Part shown: piece by piece, positions 35,118-41,241 of the stretch
Position numbering within the stretch: position 1 is the stretch's first letter
Layout of the letters: every line of letters begins with the position of its first letter
Source: an uncultured Methylobacillus sp.
GTDB lineage: Bacteria; Pseudomonadota; Gammaproteobacteria; Burkholderiales; Methylophilaceae
Direction: 5' to 3'
DNA: 41,241 nt
Assembly: GCA_946478965.1 (NCBI GenBank)
Contig: CAMLDQ010000011.1
Location: 1 to 41,241 of the forward strand
The notes under the pieces: generated by a model
The model's input: the letters and a program-made list of their open reading frames with translations, nothing else
Databases searched by the model: none
Told to the model about the DNA's origin: nothing
Position numbers and translations under genes: made by a program

Positions 35118-35983
35118 AACGACGCCTCCTATTGGCCCTGACCCTGCTTGGCAGCGCGGCTGCAGCGCAGGCTTTTGATCTTGGCAGCGCGCTGGAAGGC
35201 GCGCTCGACAAGAACAAGCAAGAAACCACTTCCGACGCTTCGACCGCAAGCGCTAGTGCAGAGCCCGCAATCAACCTGAAAAAACCCTCGCGCGCAGATG
35301 AAATCAAGCTCGGCCGTCAGATTGCCGGCAACCTGCTTGGTGCGGCGCCTCTGGTCAAGGATGCGGACTTGCAGAAGTATGTCAACGAAGTCGGCCGCTG
35401 GGTCGCCTCGCAAAGTGAGCGCGCCGACCTGCCCTGGCATTTCGGCGTCATCGAATCGGAAGACCTTAATGCCTTCGCTGCCCCCGGCGGCTATGTGCTG
35501 ATCACCAAAGGGCTTTACCGGCAGCTCACTAACGAAGCGGAGCTCGCCGGCGTGCTCGCCCACGAGATCGGCCACGTGGTGAAGAAACACCAGCTCAAGT
35601 TGCTGCAGAAACAACAACTGCTCAGCATGGGTGCCGGCCTCTTGAGCGGCAAGGTAGGCAAGAACAACGAGACCGTGCAGAAGCTCATCGGTAGTGGTGC
35701 CGAGATCAGCGCCCGCAGCCTGGACAAGGATGCCGAGTTCGAAGCAGACCGTATGGGCGTAGTCCTTGCCGCCAGAGCCGGCTACGATCCCTACGGCCTG
35801 CCGGAGGTGTTGCAGACTATCGGCCATGCCAGCAAGGATGACAGCCGCGTTGCACTACTCTTCAAAACACATCCGGCACCGGACGACCGCCTGGCAAAAC
35901 TGGGCGAGGCCATTGGCGACCGTTTCGACAAGATCGACGATGGCAAAACGCTGGAGAACCGGTTCTACAAACTGAAGAATTAG
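35114..35983 (+). CDS. M48-family zinc metalloprotease, periplasmic
   Basis: This 289-residue peptidase has a signal peptide (MKRRLLLALTLLGSAAAAQA). The zinc motif HEIGH lies at 150-154 in AGVLAHEIGHVVKKHQ, and the third ligand is in DKDAEFEADRMG (about E210). The conserved NAFAAPGGYVLITKGL block and a late HPAPDDRLAKL segment are of the BepA/LoiP/YcaL type. No TPR repeats follow, so it is closer to LoiP/YcaL than BepA. Such enzymes degrade or help assemble misfolded outer membrane proteins. The ATG overlaps the SH3 gene stop (ATGA), linking it to the sensor cluster upstream. Confidence 0.93.
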   Translation: MKRRLLLALTLLGSAAAAQAFDLGSALEGALDKNKQETTSDASTASASAEPAINLKKPSRADEIKLGRQIAGNLLGAAPLVKDADLQKYVNEVGRWVASQSERADLPWHFGVIESEDLNAFAAPGGYVLITKGLYRQLTNEAELAGVLAHEIGHVVKKHQLKLLQKQQLLSMGAGLLSGKVGKNNETVQKLIGSGAEISARSLDKDAEFEADRMGVVLAARAGYDPYGLPEVLQTIGHASKDDSRVALLFKTHPAPDDRLAKLGEAIGDRFDKIDDGKTLENRFYKLKN

Positions 35984-35984
35984 C

Positions 35985-36480
35985 ATGGAGTGGGCACCCC
36001 TGCTGCTCTGGCTGCTTGCGGCCTGCCTGATCACGCTCGGCCTCGCAGGGATGGTGCTACCCCTTGCTACCGGGCGCTCCCCTGTTGTTTCTAGGCTTGC
36101 TAGCAGCGGCCTGGGCCGATCACTTTACCTATGTCGGCACCGGAACACTGGTGATTTTGGCTGTCTTGGCCGCGCTGACGTATTTGATCGATTTTCTTGC
36201 CGGTATTCTGGGCGCAAAAAAGTTCGGAGCCAGTTCCCGCACAATGGCAGGTGCGGCAATCGGCGCCCTGGTCGGTCTTCCGCTGGGTTTCGCCGGCATC
36301 GTGCTGGGGCCCTTTTTCGGCGCGGTCGTCGGGGAGCTTTCGGCCCAGCGCAGCCTTCGCCAGGCCGGATTAGCCGGCTTGGGCACCGCAATTGGGTTGG
36401 CCGTGGGAGCTGCGGCAAAACTTGCCATCGGATTCAGCATGATCGGGATTTTCGTGCTGGTGCGATTCCTGGGTAGCTAA
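35985..36480 (+). pseudogene. DUF456-family membrane protein gene with a +1 frameshift
   Basis: The start ATG at 35985 encodes MEWAPLLLWLLAACLITLGL and AGMVLP, the normal DUF456 N-terminus. The continuation LLPGAPLLFLGLLAAAWADHF and the rest of the family sequence lie in the next frame, open to 36480. The two frames meet at a run of four cytosines near 36060-36063; three cytosines would restore one reading frame of 165 codons, and the total length is 3n+1. The family is an integral membrane protein with several glycine-rich helices and unknown function. A TTG at 36064 could start a 138-residue product lacking the first helix. The shift may be a true mutation, a sequencing error or a slippage site. 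Confidence 0.8.
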
Positions 36481-36521
36481 GGCGCCAGGCCTCATCCTGC
36501 CGCTCTATCTACTCATACCCG

Positions 36522-39287
36522 CTACTGCCAGCCAAAGCGCTTGATATAGAAAATCTTCATTACCTGAGTCAGCCCCATATAAGCCGGCAGGATCAGCAAC
36601 AGGAATACAAAATAACCGGGCGGCAGCGCTTGCAGCTTGAAGTAATGCGCCACCGGCCCCATCGGGATAAAAATACCCACCGCCATGATGAGCCCTGTCA
36701 TGACCAGGAGCGGCGTCGAAGCACGGCTCTGGATGAAGGGGATCTTGGGCGTGCGTATCATGTGTACGACCAGCGTCTGCGTCATCAAGCCCACGATGAA
36801 CCAGCCCGACTGGAACAGGGTCTGCTTCTCCGGGACGTTGGCCGCAAATATGAACCACATCACCAGGTAAGTGGTGATGTCGAAGATCGAGCTGACTGGC
36901 CCGAAATACACCATGAAACGCCCGATATCCGCCGGCTGCCAGCGCTGAGGCTGCTTGAGCAGCTCCTTGTCCACGTTATCGAACGGGATGCCGATCTGAG
37001 AGATGTCGTACAGCAGGTTCTGCACCAGCAGATGCATCGGCAGCATCGGCAGGAAGGGGATGAAGGCGCTTGCCACCAGCACCGAGAACACGTTGCCGAA
37101 ATTGGAGCTGGCCGTCATCTTGATGTATTTGAGCATGTTGGCAAAAGTACGGCGGCCTTCCAGCACGCCCTCCTCCAGCACCAGCAGGCTCATTTCCAGC
37201 AGAATGATGTCAGCGGCTTCTTTTGCAATATCGACCGCCGTGTTCACCGAGATACCGATATCGGCGGTGCGAAGCGCCGGAGCATCGTTAATGCCGTCGC
37301 CCAGGAAGCCGACCACATGGCCGTTGTGCTTGAGCAGGCGCACGATACGCTCCTTGTGTGTAGGCGTCAGCTTGGCGAACACATTTGCCGTTTCCACAGC
37401 CTGAGCGAGTTCCGCATCCGTCATGCGTTCGATATCCGAGCCGAGCAGCATGCCGCGCAGTTCCAAGCCTACTTCGCGGCAAATCTTCGCGGTGACCAGT
37501 TCGTTGTCGCCGGTCAAGACCTTGACGGCCACACCATGCTCGGCCAATGCCTGGATAGCGGGCGCGGCGCTCTCCTTGGGCGGGTCGAGGAAGGCCACGT
37601 AGCCAATCAGGGTCAGCGCCTGCTCATCGGCAACACCATAAGCATCCTTGATCGGCGGCAGTTCACTTGCAGCCACCGCGACCACACGCAGCCCCTGCTC
37701 GTTGAGATGAGATGTCACCTCGCGGATACGCTCGTGCAGTTCTGGCGTCAACGGCTCCACCGTTTCAGCATGGCGGACCTGGGTACACACCGAGAGGATT
37801 TCTTCCAGTGCCCCCTTGCAGATGAGCAAATGGTGTTGATCATGCTCGGCCACCACCACCGACATGCGACGGCGGGTGAAATCGAACGGGATTTCATCCA
37901 CCTTGCGGAATGCCGTAGCCACCTCCAATTCGCGATGGACCTCGACATGTTCCAGCACAGCCACATCCAGCAGGTTCTTGAGTCCGGTCTGGTAGTAGCT
38001 GTTGAGGTAAGCCATTTCCAGCACCTGGTCGGAGTCTTCCCCCCAGATATCGGTGTGTTGCGCCAGGCAAATCCTGTCCTGGGTCAGCGTACCGGTCTTG
38101 TCGGTGCAGAGGACATCCATCGCACCAAAATTCTGGATCGCGTCGAGGCGCTTGACGATCACCTTCTTGCGCGACAGGAACACAGCGCCCTTGGCGAGCG
38201 TCGAGGTGACGATCATCGGCAGCATTTCCGGCGTCAGGCCGACGGCAATGGAAAGCGCGAACAGTAGCGCCTCCGTCCAGTCGCTCTTGGTAAAGCCATT
38301 GATAATCAGCACCAGGGGCGCCATCACCAGCATGAAACGGATCAATAACCAGCTCACCTGGTTCACGCCCGCCTGGAAGGAGGTAGTGGCGCGGTCCGTC
38401 GACGTCACTCGCTGCGCCAGAGAGCCGAAATAGGTCATGTTGCCGGTCGTGACTACCACCGCCCTGGCGGTACCGGAAACCACATTGGTGCCCATGAACA
38501 GAATATTGTCCAGATCCAGCGGGTTGGTCGCCGCCGCCTCTTTCAGCTCGACAAACTTCTCGACCGGGACGGATTCGCCGGTCATGGCAGCCTGGCTGAC
38601 GAACAAATCCTTGGCCGTGAGCACGCGGCAGTCCGCAGGAATCATGTCCCCGGCGGACAGCACGATGACATCGCCGGGCACGAGCTGCTTGATGGGCAAT
38701 TCAACACGTCTGGCGCCATGCGGATGCAAAGTCACCTGGAAATACTTGCTGGCCTCCTCTGCCACATATTCGGCCACGTCACGCCGCATCACCGTCGCGG
38801 TATTGCTGACCATGGCCTTGAGCGCATCGGCAGCCTTGTTGGATCTGGATTCCTGCCAGAAGCGCAGCATGGTGGACAGCACCACCATGGACGAAATAAC
38901 CATGGCGGCCTTCATGTCCTCGGTCAGATAGGAAATGCCGGCCAGCAATGTCAGCAGCAGGTTGAACGGATTCTTGTAGCAGTGCCACAGGTGTTTCCAC
39001 CAGGGCAGCGGCTTCTCGTGCTCGATTTCATTGAGGCCAACCTGCTCGCGCACGAGTTCGGCCTGGGCATCGCTCAGGCCATCAGGATGGGAGTGCAGGG
39101 ATCCCAGCAGGGAATCGATATCACTCCCAGCCGCCTTCACCAGGGTACGCGCCAAGGTAGGAGGCAATTCCCGGCTGACGCCGGTCTGGGTAAGGGTCTC
39201 GAACAATGCCAGACGGCGGAAGTGACGGCCGAGGTGGCGAGTGCGCAGAAATCCCGCGAAGAGTTCTTTTAGCAGGTTACGGCCCAT
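36522..39287 (-). CDS. mgtA: magnesium-translocating P-type ATPase (MgtA family)
   Basis: This 921-residue type IIIB P-ATPase drives Mg2+ uptake across the inner membrane. It shows the N-terminal cytosolic domain, TGES (236-239), the phosphorylation motif DKTGTLT (396-402), and GDGINDAPAL in the hinge. The MgtA-specific membrane block PFLPMLPMHLLVQNLLYDISQIGIPFDN (split around the fifth to sixth helices) is present, with about ten helices in all. The start chosen has GGAG six bases upstream and gives MGRNLLKEL. The 150-bp leader up to the typA terminator shows no obvious riboswitch or proline-rich leader peptide of the enteric type. It is a single-gene unit. Confidence 0.95.
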   Translation of the reverse strand: MGRNLLKELFAGFLRTRHLGRHFRRLALFETLTQTGVSRELPPTLARTLVKAAGSDIDSLLGSLHSHPDGLSDAQAELVREQVGLNEIEHEKPLPWWKHLWHCYKNPFNLLLTLLAGISYLTEDMKAAMVISSMVVLSTMLRFWQESRSNKAADALKAMVSNTATVMRRDVAEYVAEEASKYFQVTLHPHGARRVELPIKQLVPGDVIVLSAGDMIPADCRVLTAKDLFVSQAAMTGESVPVEKFVELKEAAATNPLDLDNILFMGTNVVSGTARAVVVTTGNMTYFGSLAQRVTSTDRATTSFQAGVNQVSWLLIRFMLVMAPLVLIINGFTKSDWTEALLFALSIAVGLTPEMLPMIVTSTLAKGAVFLSRKKVIVKRLDAIQNFGAMDVLCTDKTGTLTQDRICLAQHTDIWGEDSDQVLEMAYLNSYYQTGLKNLLDVAVLEHVEVHRELEVATAFRKVDEIPFDFTRRRMSVVVAEHDQHHLLICKGALEEILSVCTQVRHAETVEPLTPELHERIREVTSHLNEQGLRVVAVAASELPPIKDAYGVADEQALTLIGYVAFLDPPKESAAPAIQALAEHGVAVKVLTGDNELVTAKICREVGLELRGMLLGSDIERMTDAELAQAVETANVFAKLTPTHKERIVRLLKHNGHVVGFLGDGINDAPALRTADIGISVNTAVDIAKEAADIILLEMSLLVLEEGVLEGRRTFANMLKYIKMTASSNFGNVFSVLVASAFIPFLPMLPMHLLVQNLLYDISQIGIPFDNVDKELLKQPQRWQPADIGRFMVYFGPVSSIFDITTYLVMWFIFAANVPEKQTLFQSGWFIVGLMTQTLVVHMIRTPKIPFIQSRASTPLLVMTGLIMAVGIFIPMGPVAHYFKLQALPPGYFVFLLLILPAYMGLTQVMKIFYIKRFGWQ

Positions 39288-39440
39288 GTGTGCTCCAATG
39301 CGCCGTCCACCTCTTGCCTCAGGGGTTTCAGGAACGCGAAAGCGATCCAACGAAAGCGGGCATGTTAGGGAAAATTACTTACAAGAACATTACAGATACG
39401 TGGTTGCAACTGCCATGGACCGAAGTAGCCGGCGAGCAAT

Positions 39441-39471
39441 AAAAAAACCCGGCAATGCCGGGTTTTTTTAT
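39441..39471 (-). terminator. rho-independent terminator after typA (bidirectional in form)
   Basis: The stem AACCCGGC, loop AAT or ATT, GCCGGGTT is flanked by seven As on one side and seven Ts on the other. It is a strong terminator in either direction. It lies about 11 bp after the typA stop on the minus strand and separates typA from mgtA, which is read in the same direction. Confidence 0.92.
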
Positions 39472-39481
39472 TTGATCAGGA

Positions 39482-41241
39482 TCAAACAGCGCTTTCTTTT
39501 GCCGCTTTCTTGCGCTCGTGCTCCTGCAGATGGCGCTTGCGGATACGGAGCGATTTCGGCGTGATTTCCACCAGTTCGTCGTCATCGATGAATTCGACCG
39601 CGTATTCCAGCGACATCTGGATCGGCGGCACCAGGCGTACGGCTTCGTCGGTACCGGATGCGCGCACGTTGGTGAGCTGCTTGCCCTTGATCGGATTGAC
39701 CACCAGATCGTTTTCGCGGCTATGAATCCCGATCACCATGCCCTCGTACAACTTGTCGCCGGGATTCACGAACATGCGGCCGCGATCCTGCAGTTTCCAT
39801 AGCGCATAGGCCACCGCCTCGCCCTGTTCGGCAGAAATCAGCACGCCGTTGCGACGGCTTGGCATATCTGCCTTGAGCGGGGCGTATTCGTCGAAAATAT
39901 GCGCCATCAGGCCAGTGCCGCGGGTCAGCGTCAGGAACTCGCTCTGGAACCCGATCAGGCCGCGTGCCGGAATGCGGTATTCAAGTCGGGTGCGGCCGTT
40001 GCCGTCGGATGCCATGTTCTGCAATTCACCGCGGCGGCGGCCCAGTTCTTCCATCACCGCGCCCTGGTTCTCGTCTTCCAGATCGACCGTCAGGATTTCG
40101 TATGGCTCGCAACGCTCGCCATTGATTTCCTTGAACACGACGCGCGGTTTTCCGACAGCGATTTCGTAGCCTTCGCGGCGCATGTTTTCCAGCAGGATGG
40201 TGAGGTGCAGTTCGCCGCGACCGGAAACACGGAACACGTCGGCGTCCGCCGTATCCTCAACGCGCAGCGCGACATTCACCAGAAGTTCGCGCGTCAGGCG
40301 ATCGCGGATCTGGCGGCTGGTAACGAACTTGCCCTCGGTGCCGGCCAGCGGCGAGGAATTCACCATGAAGTCCATGGTCAGCGTTGGTTCGTCCACTTCC
40401 ATCAGCGGCAGGCCAACCGGGTTCTCGCGGTCGGCGACGGTCACACCGATGCCGATTTCATCCAGTCCAGAAATGATAATGATGTCGCCGGCTTCCGCTT
40501 CTTCCACCGGTACGCGCTCCAAGCCCTGGAAACCCAGCACCTGGTTGATGCGGCCGGAAGCCATCTGTTCGTCACCCTTCATCACGGCGACCATTTGGCC
40601 AGGCTTGATACGCCCGTTCAGCACGCGGCCAACGCCAAGACGGCCAGTGTAGCTGGAGTAATCGAGTGCGGAAATCTGGAATTGCAAGGGTGCGTCAGGA
40701 TTCCCCTTGGGCGGCTCGACGTGCTTGAGTATGGTTTCGAACAGCGGACGCATGGTATCGGAAGCCACCTTCATGTCCAGCGTAGCGAAGCCATTCAGGG
40801 CGGAGGCATACACCACCGGAAAATCCAGCTGCTCGTCGGTCGCACCCAGGTTGGCGAATAGATCGAAGGTCTGGTTGATCACCCAGTCGGTACGTGCGCC
40901 GGGACGATCCACCTTGTTGATAACGACGATAGGCTTCAGACCCAGCGCCAGGGCCTTCTTGGTGACGAAGCGGGTCTGCGGCATCGGGCCTTCGACCGCA
41001 TCGACCAGCAGCACCACACCGTCCACCATACCCAACACCCGCTCCACCTCGCCGCCGAAGTCGGCGTGGCCCGGGGTATCGACGATGTTGATGTGGGTAC
41101 CCTCGAAGTTGACCGCGGTGTTCTTGGCCAGAATGGTGATGCCGCGCTCCTTTTCCAGGTCGTTGGAATCCATCACCCGCTCGGTCACCTGCTGGTGGGC
41201 GGCAAAGGTGCCGGCCTGCTGCAGCAGCTTGTCCACCATGG
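39482..41241 (-). CDS. typA: translational GTPase TypA/BipA (5' end outside the window)
   Basis: The window holds 586 codons of this ribosome-binding GTPase, starting within the G domain at [12 protein letters not shown]. The first roughly 20 residues with the AHVDHGKTT P-loop lie beyond the window edge. Visible motifs are ERGITI (switch I), [16 protein letters not shown] (G3), NKVDRPGA (G4), an EF-Tu-like domain II, the EF-G-like domains III and V ([20 protein letters not shown]) and the BipA-specific C-terminal domain with [22 protein letters not shown]. It acts in 50S assembly and stress or low-temperature growth. The apparent ATG at the window edge is internal, not the true start. Confidence 0.97.
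   Translation of the reverse strand, partial: MVDKLLQQAGTFAAHQQVTERVMDSNDLEKERGITILAKNTAVNFEGTHINIVDTPGHADFGGEVERVLGMVDGVVLLVDAVEGPMPQTRFVTKKALALGLKPIVVINKVDRPGARTDWVINQTFDLFANLGATDEQLDFPVVYASALNGFATLDMKVASDTMRPLFETILKHVEPPKGNPDAPLQFQISALDYSSYTGRLGVGRVLNGRIKPGQMVAVMKGDEQMASGRINQVLGFQGLERVPVEEAEAGDIIIISGLDEIGIGVTVADRENPVGLPLMEVDEPTLTMDFMVNSSPLAGTEGKFVTSRQIRDRLTRELLVNVALRVEDTADADVFRVSGRGELHLTILLENMRREGYEIAVGKPRVVFKEINGERCEPYEILTVDLEDENQGAVMEELGRRRGELQNMASDGNGRTRLEYRIPARGLIGFQSEFLTLTRGTGLMAHIFDEYAPLKADMPSRRNGVLISAEQGEAVAYALWKLQDRGRMFVNPGDKLYEGMVIGIHSRENDLVVNPIKGKQLTNVRASGTDEAVRLVPPIQMSLEYAVEFIDDDELVEITPKSLRIRKRHLQEHERKKAAKESAV

Noticed and set aside
35985..36476. A single 163-codon protein read in the frame starting at 35985
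   Set aside because: After about residue 26 this frame turns Arg/Gly-rich and loses all family similarity, while the neighbouring frame continues DUF456 sequence. The long open frame is coincidental.
36630..38267. A 545-codon open frame opposite mgtA
   Set aside because: The mgtA frame carries all P-ATPase motifs. The opposite frame has no start context or family resemblance and is His/Gln-rich by codon mirror.
39288..39440. Magnesium-sensing leader or riboswitch before mgtA
   Set aside because: The 150-nt leader shows no M-box landmarks, no proline-rich leader peptide and no terminator-antiterminator pair that I can recognise.

Overview
The window is a stretch of bacterial chromosome with about 50 genes. 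Gene families and gene order point to a betaproteobacterium: ffs-dnaX-ybaB-recR, hfq-hflX-hflK-hflC-DUF2065-hisZ-purA, an MTA/SAH deaminase-ubiG-gph run, and a moderately high GC content. The species cannot be named from the sequence. No phage, insertion sequence, CRISPR array or rRNA was seen. Most of the window is housekeeping DNA with several accessory modules set into it.

Layout. 1-4310 (minus): tRNA-Ser(GGA) and a five-gene tungsten aldehyde oxidoreductase operon, read from the Fe-S subunit through the catalytic and FAD subunits to a MoaD-like protein and a small unknown protein. A candidate sigma-54 promoter and a perfect inverted repeat lie upstream of it. 4552-7327 (plus): 4.5S RNA, then dnaX-ybaB-recR. 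7320-11188 (minus): MTA/SAH deaminase-ubiG-gph and, upstream of them, an OmpA-like porin with its own promoter and terminator. 11267-20641 (minus): one long run from hfq through hflX, hflK, hflC, DUF2065, hisZ and purA into four genes of tetrahydromethanopterin/methanofuran-type C1 cofactor synthesis. 20774-26340: a beta-CASP RNA nuclease-like protein, gltX, tRNA-Val(CAC), a nucleotide-sugar dehydrogenase and a radical SAM protein. 26337-31396 (minus): rmuC, a 58-residue unknown protein, moaD, moaE, a Lon-like protease and an S4-domain protein. 31568-36480 (plus): a compact cluster of HDOD/receiver protein, CHASE2 membrane protein, SH3 protein, M48 metalloprotease and a frameshifted DUF456 gene. 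36522-41241 (minus): mgtA-type P-ATPase, a strong terminator and the 3' part of typA/bipA.

How the parts fit. The aldehyde oxidoreductase needs a tungstopterin cofactor. The window holds two MoaD-type sulfur carriers, one inside the aor operon and one beside moaE, so pterin-cofactor assembly is represented at both ends of the window. The C1 cofactor genes suggest that the organism runs, or once ran, tetrahydromethanopterin-linked formaldehyde oxidation. The most unusual items are the putative sigma-54 control of the aor operon, the C1 cofactor genes carried at the tail of the hfq-purA run, and the HDOD-CHASE2-SH3-M48 cluster. The CHASE2 protein in that cluster appears to end in a divergent nucleotide-cyclase-like domain.
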